The position numbers were made by a program, and so were the translations under genes. A DNA stretch of 64,000 bases, taken from positions 248,548 through 312,547 of the forward strand of contig NZ_QXNY01000004.1 in the NCBI RefSeq assembly GCF_003572205.1, given 5' to 3'. Below the pieces are notes generated by a model, which saw only the letters and a program-made list of their open reading frames with translations, was not told where the DNA came from and made no database searches. Shown here in pieces: positions 45,198-56,321 of the stretch (position 1 is the stretch's first letter; the number at the start of each line of letters is the position of its first letter). This DNA is from Algihabitans albus (lineage in GTDB: Bacteria; Pseudomonadota; Alphaproteobacteria; Kiloniellales; DSM-21159).

Positions 45198-47465
45198 ATG
45201 ACTGGCAGAAGTGGCTTCAGACCGCATCGAATTCCACTCTTACTTGTCGGCTTCACGATCTTTCTGCTGCTAACGACGGCGACAGGCTTGGCACAGGTGC
45301 CTCTAGCCCTGTCCGAGCCACCACCGCCTCAAGTCGACTTCGGCCAGTTGAGCGCCGAAGAACGCGCGGATCTGCTGTCCCGCCTCTCCGACCAGCAGGT
45401 CCGCGAGATGATGTTGTCCTACATGACGACGGATACGCCGACGGAAAGCACGGAAGCTCGCGCCGTCGACGCGCTCCACCGGGACATCACGCTGTTTCAG
45501 GAGCGCTTGGGCGAACGCCTCTCGCATGTCGGCGATCTCACGATCATCCCAGGATTCGCCTACGCGCAGATCGTCGAGGGACGAGGTCCAAACCATGCGC
45601 TCCTGGTTGTGGTCCTCTTCGTCGTCATAACGGCTTTGGCGCTCGGGGCCGAGCGGGGCTATCGCTGGCTGGCCCGAGGGCTCTATGCAGGCCTACGTCC
45701 GCCATCCAACGCCGAGGCGCTGCAGCGCCTCGGCCGCCTGATCGTGCGACTCGGCCTGGACGTCTTCGGCGTGGCCATCTTTACGGCGGTGATTCTCGGA
45801 AGCTTTCTGGTGCTCTATCAAGGTCATGAACCGACCCGCATGGTCGTGATGACCTTCCTGACAGCCCTGGTGATCGTTCGCCTGATCTCCGTCATCTCTC
45901 GCTTCTTCTTCGCCCCCTTCGCCCCCGAGCTGAGGATCGCGCCCTTCGACAGCGAAACGGCGCGGCGGAGTCACCGCTGGCTGATGCTGGCGGCCTACGT
46001 CGCCACCTTCGGACTGCTAGCCTGCGGTTTGATCCTGAACCTCGGCCTGCCTGAGGTTCAGCACGAACTGCTGCTGCATACGCTTGCCATCGTCATGGTG
46101 ATCCTGCTGATCGTCGGCGTCCTGCGGCTGCACAGACCCATAACCGCGGCTGTCGTGGCACAGATCGAGGCCGACGGAACACGGCGGCGGTTTGCAACCA
46201 GCCTGGTCTCGCTGTGGCATGTCGCCTTCATCGTCTACATTCTCTTTCTCTACGCGCTCTCGACTTACAAGACCCTTGTCGGACAAGAGACGGCGGCTTA
46301 CCCCGGGCTCATCAGCCTGATCGTCGTTCTGCTGATCCCGGCCGCCGACTTCTTCCTGCGCTGTCTGCTCGACCATCTTTTCCCGGCGCGACAGTCCAAG
46401 GGCGGACGGCAGGCACTGCCCGTCTTCAAACGGGCCGCACGTATTCTGTTGGTGATCGTCGCGGTCTATCTGGTCGGCCGGGTCTGGGGCGTAGACTTCT
46501 TTACGCTCGGCCGCGCCGGTCTGGGCGCCGAGATGATGCGCGCCCTCGTCGATATCTCCCTGACCTTGCTGGTCGCCTACGTCGTCTGGGGCGTCACCAA
46601 AGCGGCCTTGGCCCATTATCTGACGGGTCAAGACGACGACGACGACGTCATCGGTGGCGACGAAGGCGGCGCCGCGAGCGCATCGCGGCTGGAAACCATC
46701 ATGCCGCTGGTGTTGCGCTTCATTCAGATCACGCTCGCGGTGATCGTCGTGCTGATCGTCCTATCGTCGCTGGGCGTCGACATCGGGCCCCTGCTGGCTG
46801 GCGCCGGCGTAGTCGGTATCGCCGTGGGGTTCGGTGCCCAAACCCTGGTTCGCGATATCGTCTCCGGCCTTTTCTTCCTGATGGACGACGCCTTCCGCAA
46901 GGGGGAGTACGTGGACATCGGATCGGTCAAGGGAACGGTCGAGAAGATCAACGTGCGCTCGCTGGTCCTGCGCCACCACCTCGGTCCGCTGCACACCGTG
47001 CCGTTCGGGGAAATCCAGCACCTGACCAACTTCAGCCGCGACTGGGTCATCATGAAGATGGAGTTCCGCGTGCCGACGGAGACCGACATCGGCAAGGTCA
47101 AGAAGATCTTCAAGCAGGTCGGCGCCGAGATGCTGGAGCACCCGGACCTCGGCGTCGATTTCATCGAACCCTTCAAGAGCCAGGGCATCAAGTCGATCGA
47201 GGATTCCGCGATCATTCTGCGCGGCAAGTTCATGAGCCGGCCAGGCCGTCAGTTCGTGCTTCGCAAGGAACTCTTCAACAGGGTTCAGAAGGCTTTTCAG
47301 GAAAACGGCATCGCCTTCGCCCACCGCAGGGTCACTGTGGAACTCCCGCCCGATCTCACCCTCTCGGACGATCAGAAGCAGCGTCTGGCCGAGTCCGCCG
47401 CTGCCGCCGCGATCGCAACGGAGGAGGCCGAACGCGAAGCCTCGGCTCAGCCTGCTAAGGCGTAG
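45198..47465 (+). CDS. Large mechanosensitive ion channel (MscS family)
   Basis: 755 residues from ATG 45198 (GGAG six bases upstream; GTG at 45186 is an alternative). An N-terminal signal-like helix ([22 protein letters not shown]), then a periplasmic segment and about 8-9 further membrane helices. The MscS core lies at about 510-560 (pore helix [33 protein letters not shown]) with the cytoplasmic vestibule about 565-735 ([27 protein letters not shown]). An acidic linker [14 protein letters not shown] precedes the core. The size and multi-TM N-terminus are like the YbdG/MscM-type relatives. Expected to open under membrane tension in hypo-osmotic shock. Converges with gltX, overlapping by 11 bases. 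Confidence 0.92.
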   Translation: MTGRSGFRPHRIPLLLVGFTIFLLLTTATGLAQVPLALSEPPPPQVDFGQLSAEERADLLSRLSDQQVREMMLSYMTTDTPTESTEARAVDALHRDITLFQERLGERLSHVGDLTIIPGFAYAQIVEGRGPNHALLVVVLFVVITALALGAERGYRWLARGLYAGLRPPSNAEALQRLGRLIVRLGLDVFGVAIFTAVILGSFLVLYQGHEPTRMVVMTFLTALVIVRLISVISRFFFAPFAPELRIAPFDSETARRSHRWLMLAAYVATFGLLACGLILNLGLPEVQHELLLHTLAIVMVILLIVGVLRLHRPITAAVVAQIEADGTRRRFATSLVSLWHVAFIVYILFLYALSTYKTLVGQETAAYPGLISLIVVLLIPAADFFLRCLLDHLFPARQSKGGRQALPVFKRAARILLVIVAVYLVGRVWGVDFFTLGRAGLGAEMMRALVDISLTLLVAYVVWGVTKAALAHYLTGQDDDDDVIGGDEGGAASASRLETIMPLVLRFIQITLAVIVVLIVLSSLGVDIGPLLAGAGVVGIAVGFGAQTLVRDIVSGLFFLMDDAFRKGEYVDIGSVKGTVEKINVRSLVLRHHLGPLHTVPFGEIQHLTNFSRDWVIMKMEFRVPTETDIGKVKKIFKQVGAEMLEHPDLGVDFIEPFKSQGIKSIEDSAIILRGKFMSRPGRQFVLRKELFNRVQKAFQENGIAFAHRRVTVELPPDLTLSDDQKQRLAESAAAAAIATEEAEREASAQPAKA

Positions 47466-48795
47466 GCTCGTCCTGCGACAAGCGGGCCAAGGTTCTGTCC
47501 CGACCTATTAGCGGCAGCAAGGCCGCCAATTCCGGCCCCGACCCCTGCCCGGTCAGGGCCTTGCGCAGGGGCAGGAACAATGCTTTGCCCTTTCGCCCGG
47601 TCGCCTGTTTGAGAGCGCCCGTCCAAACACCCCAGGTGGTCTCATCCCAAGGCTCCGGCGGCAGCAGCTCGGCGGCCTGCGCAACGTAGTCCGGCTCCTC
47701 GATCTGCGGCGTGACCGTACCCTTCACGACCTGGCGCCAGAGACCGATCTCACCGCGCCGGGTCAGATTGCCGCGCACCGCCAGCCAGAGCGGTTCCTCG
47801 ATGTCCGTCAGACCGCGTGCCTCCAGCCAGGGGCGAATGTCGGCATAAGGCATCTCGTGCAGCAGTTTGGCATTGAGGTGCTCGAGTTCGCCGGGATCGA
47901 ACTTCGGCGTGGCACGGCCGAAGCGAGAGATATCGAACCCGGCGACCAGCGCGTCCAGGGATTGATGGGGCGCGATGGGGTCGGGCGTGCCGAGCTTGGC
48001 CAGATAGCTGTTGACGGTCATCGCCTCGAAGGAGTCTTCCCGCAGCGCCTTGAGGCTGAGCGCACCCAGGCGCTTGGACAGCCCCTGGCCGGCGAGATCC
48101 GTCAGCAGCGGCAGATGGGCGAAGGCGGGAACGGCGCCACCCAATGCTTCGAACAACTGCACCTGCACGGCCGTGTTGGCGACGTGGTCCTCGCCCCGCA
48201 AAACGTGGGTGACATCCAGTTCGATGTCATCGACGACGGAGGAGAGGGTGTAGAGCGGCCGTCCGTCGCCGCGCAGCAGCACAGGGTCGGAGAGGTGCTG
48301 TCCTTCGAAGTGCTTGTCGCCCTGAACCGCGTCGCGCCAAGCAATAGGCGCCGCCTCCAGCTTGAAACGCCAATGCGGCCGGCGCCCCTCAACCTCGAAA
48401 GCCGCGCGCTCGGCCACGGTGAGCCGCAACCCCGCACGGTCGTAGATCGGCGGGCGGCCCGACTTGAGCTGCAGCTTGCGCTTCAGTTCCAGTTCCTCGG
48501 CCGTCTCGTAACAGGCGTAGAGCCGGTCGGCGGCCTTCAAGCTCTCCACCGCCGCGTCATAGCGATCGCCCCGGTCGGACTGCCGCGCGAAGGCATCCCA
48601 GGCGAGGCCGAGCCAGGTCAGGTCTTCTTCGATCCCGGCGGCGAAGTCGGCCGTCGAGCGCTCGCTGTCGGTGTCGTCCATGCGCAAGAGGAAGGCGCCG
48701 CCCTGCTGTTTGGCCCAAAGCCAGTTGAGCAGCGCGACCCGAGCATTGCCGACATGCAGCCGCCCGGTGGGCGAGGGAGCGAAACGAACTTTCAT
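47455..48795 (-). CDS. gltX: Glutamate-tRNA ligase
   Basis: Charges tRNA-Glu (and possibly tRNA-Gln) with glutamate. 446 residues from ATG 48795. Class I synthetase HIGH motif as [27 protein letters not shown] counterpart as [12 protein letters not shown], and zinc/active-site stretch [12 protein letters not shown]. Shorter than the roughly 470 of E. coli GltX; many alphaproteobacteria carry two GluRS paralogues, and this [13 protein letters not shown] form looks like the shorter one. Upstream nadE ends 31 bases before the start, suggesting a nadE-gltX transcript. A frame extending to 48936 overlaps nadE and is not used. Confidence 0.94.
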   Translation of the reverse strand: MKVRFAPSPTGRLHVGNARVALLNWLWAKQQGGAFLLRMDDTDSERSTADFAAGIEEDLTWLGLAWDAFARQSDRGDRYDAAVESLKAADRLYACYETAEELELKRKLQLKSGRPPIYDRAGLRLTVAERAAFEVEGRRPHWRFKLEAAPIAWRDAVQGDKHFEGQHLSDPVLLRGDGRPLYTLSSVVDDIELDVTHVLRGEDHVANTAVQVQLFEALGGAVPAFAHLPLLTDLAGQGLSKRLGALSLKALREDSFEAMTVNSYLAKLGTPDPIAPHQSLDALVAGFDISRFGRATPKFDPGELEHLNAKLLHEMPYADIRPWLEARGLTDIEEPLWLAVRGNLTRRGEIGLWRQVVKGTVTPQIEEPDYVAQAAELLPPEPWDETTWGVWTGALKQATGRKGKALFLPLRKALTGQGSGPELAALLPLIGRDRTLARLSQDEPTP

Positions 48796-48826
48796 GGGGA
48801 GATCACACTGCCCTGAGGATCGGGCC

Positions 48827-50548
48827 CTAGAGCGGGCTCTTGAAGGCATTGACGATGGGATAGCGCCGGTCGCGGCCAAACGAGCGCCGGGTGATCTTGA
48901 CGCCCGGCGGCGCCTGCCGGCGCTTATACTCGGCATTCTCCAGCATGCGCCAGGTTCGCGTCACGGTCTCCAGAGCGTGTCCCCGCTTGGCGATCTCGGC
49001 GAGCGACATCTCCCGTTCGATCAGGCAGGCGAGAATGTCGTCCAGTTCGTCATAGGGCGGCAGGGAGTCCTGGTCGGTCTGATCCGGCTTGAGCTCGGCC
49101 GAGGGCGCCCTGGTGATTATCCGCTCGGGGATCGTGCGACCCTGGAAGCCTTGTGCGGCGGCGGGCCGCTGCTGATTGCGCCATTGGCAGAGGCGGTAGA
49201 CGGTGGTCTTGTAAACGTCCTTGAGAACGTTGAAACCGCCGCACATATCGCCGTAGAGCGTCGAGTAGCCGACGCTCATCTCCGACTTGTTACCGGTCGA
49301 CAGCACCATCTTGCCGAGCTTGTTGGAGATCGCCATCAACGCGATACCCCGGGCACGGGCCTGGATGTTTTCCTCCGTGGTGTCGGCCGGCAGGCCATCG
49401 AACACCGGGCGCAACATGCCTTCGAAGGCCTCCATGGCCGGCTGAATGCCGATCTGGTCGAGACGCAGACCATTGAGCCGCGCCAGCGCCGCTGCATCCT
49501 CCAGCGACTGGTCGCTGGTGTAGGGCGACGGCATCATCACGCAGTGGACCTGCTCGGGCCCCAGGGCGTCGGCGGCGATGACCGCCGACAGCGCGGAATC
49601 GACACCGCCCGACAGACCGATCACCACGCCGGGGAAACCGGACTTCCCGACGTAGTCCCTAAGGCCCAGCATGAGTGCGCTATAGATAGCGTCCAAGCCC
49701 TCCAGCGGCTCGACCAGGTCGCCGTCGCGGCAAGTCCAGCCCTCGTCTGTCCGCTCCCAATGGGTGAGACCCACCGCTTCCTGGAAGGCCGGTAGGTGAG
49801 CGCGCAGCCGGCAGCCCGCGTCGAGCGCAAAGGAGGCGCCGTCGAAAACGAGTTCGTCCTGGCCGCCGACCTGGTTCACGTAGATCAACGGCAGGCCGCT
49901 TTCCGTGATTCGCTGAATCGCGAGCTGCTGACGTTCCTCAAGCTTATCGGTCTCGAAGGGGCTGCCGTTCGGCACGATCAGGATCTCTGCACCGGATTCC
50001 TCCAGGCATTCCGTGACGTCCGGCGTCCACATGTCTTCGCAGACCATGACGCCCAGGCGCACGCCGCGAAAGCTGATCGGACCCGGCAAGGGCCCGGCGG
50101 CGAAGACCCGTGCTTCGTCGAACACGCCGTAGTTCGGAAGATCGTGCTTGTAACGCACGGCCTGAACTTGGCCGCCATCGAGCAACAGGGCCGCATTGTA
50201 GACGCGTCCGCGCAGCGGCGTGGCGGCCTCTGGGTCGTCGGGCTGCCCGGAACCATTGCCGCCTTGGGAGTCATCACGCCAGGGTGCGCCAATCAGCAAG
50301 GCCGGTCCGCCATCGGCCGTTTCCGCCGCCAGCTCGCCGACGACGGCTGCGACACCCTTTACGAAGTCGGGCTTGAGCACCAGGTCCTCGGGCGGATAGC
50401 CGGAGATACAGAGCTCGGGCGCGACCACGAGATCGGCACCGCCCTCCGCCGCCGCCGCACGGGCTGCGCGCAGCCGTACCGCGTTTCCCGCCAGGTCCCC
50501 CACCGTGGGGTTGATCTGCGCCAGGGCAATGGTCAAGCGGTCGGTCAT
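48827..50548 (-). CDS. nadE: Glutamine-dependent NAD+ synthetase
   Basis: Last step of NAD synthesis: amidates deamido-NAD with ammonia from glutamine. 573 residues. The N-terminal nitrilase-type glutaminase has Glu in [14 protein letters not shown], Lys in [14 protein letters not shown] and Cys in [11 protein letters not shown]. The C-terminal NAD synthetase has P-loop [20 protein letters not shown] and [18 protein letters not shown]. The two-domain form (usual in many bacteria) works without a separate amidotransferase. A nicotinate phosphoribosyltransferase gene lies about 0.9 kb upstream on the same strand (separated by a GST gene), so NAD salvage and synthesis genes cluster here. Confidence 0.96.
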   Translation of the reverse strand: MTDRLTIALAQINPTVGDLAGNAVRLRAARAAAAEGGADLVVAPELCISGYPPEDLVLKPDFVKGVAAVVGELAAETADGGPALLIGAPWRDDSQGGNGSGQPDDPEAATPLRGRVYNAALLLDGGQVQAVRYKHDLPNYGVFDEARVFAAGPLPGPISFRGVRLGVMVCEDMWTPDVTECLEESGAEILIVPNGSPFETDKLEERQQLAIQRITESGLPLIYVNQVGGQDELVFDGASFALDAGCRLRAHLPAFQEAVGLTHWERTDEGWTCRDGDLVEPLEGLDAIYSALMLGLRDYVGKSGFPGVVIGLSGGVDSALSAVIAADALGPEQVHCVMMPSPYTSDQSLEDAAALARLNGLRLDQIGIQPAMEAFEGMLRPVFDGLPADTTEENIQARARGIALMAISNKLGKMVLSTGNKSEMSVGYSTLYGDMCGGFNVLKDVYKTTVYRLCQWRNQQRPAAAQGFQGRTIPERIITRAPSAELKPDQTDQDSLPPYDELDDILACLIEREMSLAEIAKRGHALETVTRTWRMLENAEYKRRQAPPGVKITRRSFGRDRRYPIVNAFKSPL

Positions 50549-50617
50549 AGGCGTCTTAGGTCTCTTCCAGCGAGGCTTCTCGGGATACTACGTCGGGCAG
50601 CCTAGAGCAGGATCACC

Positions 50618-51322
50618 TTAGGCCGCGACACCTTCTTCGAGGCGCAGGCAGGAAGCGCCTAAGCCGCCGAACAGAGCCGAGATACGGTCGATCCAGGTCC
50701 GCAGAGCATCGTCCGCGCTCAAGACCGGAGTCGGGCTGACGCAACGGGCGAATTGGAAAACCGAGAAGACGGCGTAGTCGGCATAAGCCGGCTCGGGTCC
50801 GCTGACGTAGGGATAAGCGTCGAGTTGAGCGCGCAAGGGCGCCAGCGCTTTGGCGAGATTGGCCTCGAACGCCGAGCGGTCCGCCGCGAAGGACTCGATG
50901 GTCCGGCCAAGGCGCTTCTCGCGCGTCTCGCGGAAGTAGGCCTTGTCATCCTCGGCGATGTTGGCGTGGAGATCGGTGATCACCAGCGGGAAAACGGCCG
51001 GCATCAGGGCCGTGTCGGCCCAGGTGTTCATGAAGTGTGCGAGGGCCTGCGACCCGCCAAACAGACTCGGGCGGTCCGGATAGCTGTCCTCCAGATACGT
51101 GGCGATGGCCCAGGAGTCATGAACCGTCTCCGCGCCGTCGATCAAAATTGGCACGAATCCCTGACCGGAGAAGGCAATCGACTCTTTGTCGTGGAACTTG
51201 ACCGGGACATGGTCGTCGATATCCAAGCCCTTGTGAGCCAGCGCATAGCGCGCCCGCCAGGAAAAGGGGCTGGGACGATGATTGTCCTGCTTGCCGACAC
51301 GTTCGTAGAGCTTGCGAGCCAT
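50618..51322 (-). CDS. Glutathione S-transferase family protein
   Basis: 234 residues. N-terminal thioredoxin-like GST domain about 1-82 (RPSPFSWRARYALAHKGL, then GFVPILIDGAETVHDSWAIATYLED, the glutathione-binding cis-Pro and DS motif) and C-terminal helical domain about 95-215. The N-terminal active-site region has Ser in PSPFSWR rather than a clear Tyr/Cys. The substrate is unknown: detoxification or isomerase functions are both common in the family. Lies between nadE and the NAPRT gene on the same strand. Confidence 0.88.
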   Translation of the reverse strand: MARKLYERVGKQDNHRPSPFSWRARYALAHKGLDIDDHVPVKFHDKESIAFSGQGFVPILIDGAETVHDSWAIATYLEDSYPDRPSLFGGSQALAHFMNTWADTALMPAVFPLVITDLHANIAEDDKAYFRETREKRLGRTIESFAADRSAFEANLAKALAPLRAQLDAYPYVSGPEPAYADYAVFSVFQFARCVSPTPVLSADDALRTWIDRISALFGGLGASCLRLEEGVAA

Positions 51323-51436
51323 TGAGTCAGAGTCTCCCAGGTTGCACTTGGATTGAGATTACCGTCGAGCTTTCCGCGGCGATAGTCGCCGAGCAAGCAC
51401 AAGCGCTTGGCAAGAACGTCCCGAACCGGGCCGTCG

Positions 51437-52606
51437 TCAGCGGCGCAGCAGGAACTCGCGGCCCACCTTGACCCGCGGTTGCCCGTCGTAGGCGACGATA
51501 TCGGCCGTCGCGTAGGTCTCCGACCACTTGGACGGCAGATAGCTGCCGGTCCCAACCAGGTCCAAAGGTGCGTCGGCCTCCGCCATGATACGGCACTTCT
51601 CCGGGCCGAAGCCCGAGGAGCCGACGATGCGCACCTTGTCGAAGCCCTCGGCGTCCAGGGCCTCGCGCAAGGCCCAGATGGCCGCCGCCGAGACTCCGGC
51701 GCCGACCAGATTGCGCAACTGTTCGTCGGTGCGATACCCGCGCACGGCGTAGGGCGCATTGCGCTCCAACACCGCATAGCTGGCCGCCGGGTCGAGGCCC
51801 TCCAAGTAGCGGCTGCCCGGGACGTCGAGCCTCAGCGACACCTCGCCTTTGGCCGCGCGTTCCGGGAAGCGGCGGCAGACCGCCAGACTATCGGTGATCT
51901 CCCGAGCGAAGTAGTCGACCAGCACCACCAGCGGATCGTCCGGGAAAGTCTCGGCGAACATCTCCGCGGCGCGCACGGTGGACCCGGCATAGCCGATCAA
52001 GGCGTGGGGCATGGTGCCGATGCCCCGCTCCTTGCCTAGGAAATGGGCCGTGGCGTCCGTCGCCGTGCCGACGAAACCGAGAGCACCGACCTTACGCTTG
52101 GCCCGCGCGGAGCCGACCGACGCGGCATAGACCATCAGCTCGGTCATTTCGGTACCGGCACAATGCCGTGCCTCCATCGCGAGGAAGCCGACCTTCGGCA
52201 AGTCCGCGCACATCGTATAGGCGTTGTAGGCCGCGACGCAGGGCGGCCCCAGCTTCTGCAGCATCAGCGTTTCGAGATCGGAGAGATGATAGAGCGGGCC
52301 AGTGACATAGAGGATCGGCTCGCCGGCGCCGACCCACTTGCCCTCGGGATAGCGCAGCTCGATCTCGACCTGAAACCCACGCTGCGCCGCCATGTCCTCC
52401 AACCACTCCACGACAAGTCGCGGCGCACAGATCACCGGCCGGCGCATGAAGAGCGCGTAGGTCACCTCGCAATCGCCGAAAGTTTCGACGATCCGCTTGG
52501 TCCGCTTGAAGTAGGTGTCGGTCCAGGCCGCCACGCCGGCCTCGTCGCGCGGGCCGTACCCGAGCCGCTGAGCGAGGGATCTGCTTGTCTTAGGATCGTC
52601 CGGCAT
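51437..52606 (-). CDS. pncB: Nicotinate phosphoribosyltransferase
   Basis: NAD salvage: forms nicotinate mononucleotide from nicotinate and PRPP (ATP-coupled). 389 residues, a full-length type II phosphoribosyltransferase barrel. Recognisable blocks are TDTYFKRT near the N-terminus, EARHCAGTEMTELMVYAA (with the catalytic His-type region), GFVGTATDATAH and RIVGSSGFGPEKCRIMAE. The symbol pncB is assigned by function; sequence subfamily was not checked. Together with nadE nearby it indicates a local NAD-synthesis set. Upstream of it lies DAHP synthase, 66 bases away. Confidence 0.88.
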   Translation of the reverse strand: MPDDPKTSRSLAQRLGYGPRDEAGVAAWTDTYFKRTKRIVETFGDCEVTYALFMRRPVICAPRLVVEWLEDMAAQRGFQVEIELRYPEGKWVGAGEPILYVTGPLYHLSDLETLMLQKLGPPCVAAYNAYTMCADLPKVGFLAMEARHCAGTEMTELMVYAASVGSARAKRKVGALGFVGTATDATAHFLGKERGIGTMPHALIGYAGSTVRAAEMFAETFPDDPLVVLVDYFAREITDSLAVCRRFPERAAKGEVSLRLDVPGSRYLEGLDPAASYAVLERNAPYAVRGYRTDEQLRNLVGAGVSAAAIWALREALDAEGFDKVRIVGSSGFGPEKCRIMAEADAPLDLVGTGSYLPSKWSETYATADIVAYDGQPRVKVGREFLLRR

Positions 52607-52672
52607 GGCTGTCTCCCGCGTCTGGCGCGCGCACCGCGACCGCTTCTGCCGGCTAGAGCATGTGTGATCGCT

Positions 52673-54073
52673 CTAGGCGCCAGCAACCTGTTTCAACGGC
52701 ATGTCCCGGCCGGCCCGCTCGGCCTTCAGTTCAGCCGCGATCAGAAAGGCCAGTTCCAGCGCCTGATTGGCATTCAGGCGCGGGTCGCAATGGGTGTGAT
52801 AGCGATCGCCCAAGCGCTCCTCGCTGATGGCCTGAGCGCCGCCGATGCACTCCGTCACGTCCTGGCCGGTCATCTCGAAATGCACACCGCCCGCATGGGT
52901 GCCCTCACCGCGGTGAACGGCGAAGAACCCTTGCACCTCCTTCAGGATGCGGTCGAACGGCCGGGTCTTGTAGCCGGAGACCGACTTGATGGTGTTACCG
53001 TGCATGGGATCGCAGGCCCAGACGATTTGTCGGCCCTCACGGGCCACGGCACGGACCAGCGGCGGCAGTTTCTCCAGCACTTGATCGTGACCCATCCGGC
53101 AGATCAAGGTCAGGCGGCCCGGCTCGTTCTCCGGGTTCAAGCGATCGATGAGACGCAGCAGATCATCGACCTCGAGGCTCGGTCCGCACTTCATGCCAAT
53201 GGGATTCTTCACACCGGAGAGGAACTCGACGTGTCCCCCGTCGAGCTGTCGGGTGCGGTCACCGATCCAAAGAAAGTGGGCGGAGGTGTCGTACCACTCG
53301 CCGGTCAGGCTATCGACACGGGTGAAAGCCTGCTCATAGTGCAGCAGCAGCGCCTCGTGGCTGGTGTAGAAGTCGGTCTCGCGGAGCTGCGGCACGGTCT
53401 CTGGCGTCAGGCCGCAAGCCGCCATGAAAGCCAAAGCCTCGTCGATCCGGCCCGCCAGCTCGTCGTAGCGCGCGCCCTGAGGAGACCCGGCGACGAAGCG
53501 CAGGTTCCAGGCGTGCACCTTATGGAGATCGGCAAAGCCACCTTGCGCGAAGGCACGCAGCAGGTTGAGAGTCGCCGCGGCCTGATTGTAGGCGCGCACC
53601 AATCGTTCGGGATCGGGCTGCCGGGCCTCGGCGTCGAACTCGATGCCGTTCACGATGTCGCCGCGATAGCTTGGCAGCTCAACGCCGTCGATGGTTTCGG
53701 TCAGCGCGGAGCGGGGCTTCGCGAACTGGCCGGCCATCCGGCCGACCTTCACCATCGGCAAGGAGGCGCCGAAGGTCAACGCCACGGACATCTGCAACAG
53801 GACGCGGAAGGTGTCGCGGATGTTGTTGGGATGGAACTCCGCAAAGCTCTCGGCGCAATCGCCACCCTGCAGCAGAAAGGCCTGGCCGGCCGCAACCTTG
53901 GCAAGATCCGCCTTCAACTTTCGCGCTTCGCCCGCAAAAACGAGAGGCGGATAGGTGCGCAAGCTCTCCTCGACGCGGCGAAGCGCCTCCGGGTCGGGAT
54001 AGTCGGGCACCTGCTGTACCGGCTTGGCGCGCCAGCTGTCAGGTGTCCAGGTGGTGGTCTGAGTGGCGGACAT
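52673..54073 (-). CDS. Class II DAHP synthase
   Basis: 3-deoxy-7-phosphoheptulonate synthase, first step of aromatic amino acid synthesis (PEP + erythrose-4-phosphate). 466 residues of the plant-like class II family. Markers are [14 protein letters not shown] (metal-binding Cys), [57 protein letters not shown], and [12 protein letters not shown] toward the C-terminus. Class II enzymes in bacteria can also serve secondary metabolism, but with no biosynthetic cluster around, a primary shikimate role is most likely. Single gene with its promoter in 54074-54274. Confidence 0.96.
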   Translation of the reverse strand: MSATQTTTWTPDSWRAKPVQQVPDYPDPEALRRVEESLRTYPPLVFAGEARKLKADLAKVAAGQAFLLQGGDCAESFAEFHPNNIRDTFRVLLQMSVALTFGASLPMVKVGRMAGQFAKPRSALTETIDGVELPSYRGDIVNGIEFDAEARQPDPERLVRAYNQAAATLNLLRAFAQGGFADLHKVHAWNLRFVAGSPQGARYDELAGRIDEALAFMAACGLTPETVPQLRETDFYTSHEALLLHYEQAFTRVDSLTGEWYDTSAHFLWIGDRTRQLDGGHVEFLSGVKNPIGMKCGPSLEVDDLLRLIDRLNPENEPGRLTLICRMGHDQVLEKLPPLVRAVAREGRQIVWACDPMHGNTIKSVSGYKTRPFDRILKEVQGFFAVHRGEGTHAGGVHFEMTGQDVTECIGGAQAISEERLGDRYHTHCDPRLNANQALELAFLIAAELKAERAGRDMPLKQVAGA

Positions 54074-54274
54074 CGCCTCGGTTCCTGCCTTTACCTTGCG
54101 GGACCGCCGGTTCTAGCGCTTGCCGTCGGACGAATCCAGGGTCTTGGTGGGTGACCCCCACTACCTTCACTCGAAATACGTGCTCTTTCTCGGATTTTAT
54201 GCAAAAATCTGTCGCGATAGTGGTTTTTCCCATCGCTTTGGCACAACGCTGCAGGTGCGGTTTAAGGCGGCCGG

Positions 54275-54784
54275 ATGTTCGATGCTCTCCAGACTCTGGA
54301 CGACGGAAGCCAACTGGCGCATCCGGTCTTGAAGAAAATCTACAGCTACTGGGCGCAGCGCTGCGCGGGGCGCTGGGCACCCTCGCGCGCCGACATCGAT
54401 CCCGCCGATCTAGGTCCCCTGCTGCCGTACATCGCCTTGGTGGAGCCCTTGGACGGCGGTCGTGACTATCGGCTGCGATTGATGGGCGAGCATATTCTGC
54501 AGGGTTACCGCTTCGCGCCCGTGCCGCGTCTGCTGTCCGACATCAAAGACCAGACAGTGACGGACCTGATGCGCGCGCAGTACGAGCGACTGGCGCGAGA
54601 GCGCAAGGCCCTGAGGTTCGGACCCGAGTTCAGTCGAATGCCGGAACGCGAGCATGTCGTGACGGAACATATCGACCTGCCGCTCTCGAGCGACGGGCTT
54701 GAGATCGACATGATCCTGGCGGGAGCCGTGCTGCTTTCCGAACGCGACTGGACCGATCAGGCCGGCGCTTCTCCGGTGGCGTGA
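54275..54784 (+). CDS. PAS_5 domain protein
   Basis: 169 residues composed of one PAS_5 (PF07310) domain: HPVLKKIYSYWAQRCAGRWAPSRADIDPADLGPLLPYIALVE is the family N-terminal block, followed by DYRLRLMGEHILQGY. Such small proteins are abundant in alphaproteobacteria and have no output domain; the function is unknown (ligand or partner binding is presumed). Divergent from the DAHP synthase gene and convergent with glutathione reductase (36-base gap). Confidence 0.85.
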   Translation: MFDALQTLDDGSQLAHPVLKKIYSYWAQRCAGRWAPSRADIDPADLGPLLPYIALVEPLDGGRDYRLRLMGEHILQGYRFAPVPRLLSDIKDQTVTDLMRAQYERLARERKALRFGPEFSRMPEREHVVTEHIDLPLSSDGLEIDMILAGAVLLSERDWTDQAGASPVA

Positions 54785-54819
54785 GTCGAACGGCGCTTCG
54801 CGATCTATCCGGGAGCGGC

Positions 54820-56199
54820 CTATTCCGCCGCGCGCGCCTCCTCCGGCTCCGGAACCGTCTCGCGCATGGTGACGAACTCCTCGGCCGCAGTCGGATGGAT
54901 ACCGATCGTTCGATCGAAATCGGCCTTCGTCGCGCCGGCTTTCAGGGCGATGCTGATGCCCTGAATGATCTCGGGGCTGTCCTGTCCAAGCATGTGGGCG
55001 CCGACGACCTTCTGGCTGTCGCGCGCCACCACCAGCTTCATGAGGGTCTTCTCGTCACGGTCGGTCATGCTGTGCTTCATCGGCGTGAAGCGGGAGCGGT
55101 AGATATCGACCGCGCCAAAGGTTTTACGCGCCTGCTCTTCGGTCAGGCCGACGGTCGCGAGGGGCGGTTGGCTGAAGACCGCCGTCGGGATGTCCGTGTA
55201 GTCGACCGCCGTGTCCAGGCCGCCGAAGAGATGGCGGGCAACCACCATGCCTTCCGCAAGCGCGACCGGCGTGAGTTGCATCCGGTCGATGACATCGCCG
55301 ATCGCAAAGATCGAGGGTACCGAGGTCCGATAGAAACCGTCGACCTCGATGCCGCCGTTCCTGCCCAGAGCGACGCCCGCACTGTGCAGGCCCAACCCGG
55401 CAATGTTGGGGCGTCGGCCAATGGCATAGAGAACTTGATCGACCTCCAGCTTGTCGCCGCCCGAAAGGTGGGCCAGCAGACCGTTGGACGTCCTCTCGGT
55501 CTTGTCGATGATGGTGTGGAAGCGCAGATCGATGCCTTTCTTCTGCATCTCCTCGGCCAGGCCGTGGCGCAGATCGTCGTCGAAACCGCGCATGAAGAGG
55601 TTTCCACGGTAAAGCTGCGTCACTTGGCTGCCCAAACCGCCGAAGACCCCGGCGAACTCCACCGCGATATAGCCGCCGCCGGCAACCAGAACTCGTTCCG
55701 GCTGTTCTTCGAGATAGAAGACGTCGTCCGAGACGATACCCAGGTCCTGCCCGGGCTCGCTCGGGCGCGACGGCACGCCGCCGGTTGCGATCAGAATGTA
55801 GCGGGCCCGGATCTCCCGACCGGAGACGACGACGGTGTGGGCATCCTCGATAGCGGCCGTGCCTTCGACGATCTCGACGCCCGAGTTGATCAGGAGCCGC
55901 TCGTAGATGCCGTTGAGCCGCGCGATTTCGCTGTTCTTGTTGGCAATCAACTTGGACCAGTCGAAGCGGCGCTCGCCCACCGTCCAGCCATAGCCGGCGG
56001 CGTCCTCGAAATCTTCGGAGAAGTGACTGGCATAGACCATCAGCTTCTTCGGCACACAGCCGATGTTCACGCAGGTCCCGCCCAGATGGCGTTCCTCGGC
56101 AACGGCGACCTTGGCCCCGAAGCCGGCGGCGAAGCGCGCCGCGCGCACACCGCCGGATCCCGCACCGATGACAAAGAGATCGTAATCGTAGTCGTCCAT
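54820..56199 (-). CDS. gor: Glutathione-disulfide reductase
   Basis: NADPH-dependent reduction of oxidised glutathione. 459 residues from ATG 56199. FAD loop [16 protein letters not shown] at the N-terminus, redox-active disulfide Cys43/Cys48 in [18 protein letters not shown](P)H-binding [22 protein letters not shown], and the interface active-site His-Glu in [11 protein letters not shown]. The GR-type LMVYAS after the disulfide and the 459 length fit glutathione reductase rather than lipoamide dehydrogenase. A frame extending to 56451 has no family similarity. Preceded by the frameshifted MDR gene on the same strand. Confidence 0.95.
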   Translation of the reverse strand: MDDYDYDLFVIGAGSGGVRAARFAAGFGAKVAVAEERHLGGTCVNIGCVPKKLMVYASHFSEDFEDAAGYGWTVGERRFDWSKLIANKNSEIARLNGIYERLLINSGVEIVEGTAAIEDAHTVVVSGREIRARYILIATGGVPSRPSEPGQDLGIVSDDVFYLEEQPERVLVAGGGYIAVEFAGVFGGLGSQVTQLYRGNLFMRGFDDDLRHGLAEEMQKKGIDLRFHTIIDKTERTSNGLLAHLSGGDKLEVDQVLYAIGRRPNIAGLGLHSAGVALGRNGGIEVDGFYRTSVPSIFAIGDVIDRMQLTPVALAEGMVVARHLFGGLDTAVDYTDIPTAVFSQPPLATVGLTEEQARKTFGAVDIYRSRFTPMKHSMTDRDEKTLMKLVVARDSQKVVGAHMLGQDSPEIIQGISIALKAGATKADFDRTIGIHPTAAEEFVTMRETVPEPEEARAAE

Positions 56200-56321
56200 G
56201 GCTCGCTCAAAGATCCTCTCGCCGTTGCGCCTGGATCTAGGTATCAGCAGCGCCGTTGCTACAGTCTGAAGATCGCAGCAGCCATGCCGCAAGGGCGCAG
56301 ATCGCCGAACGACGGCGACGG

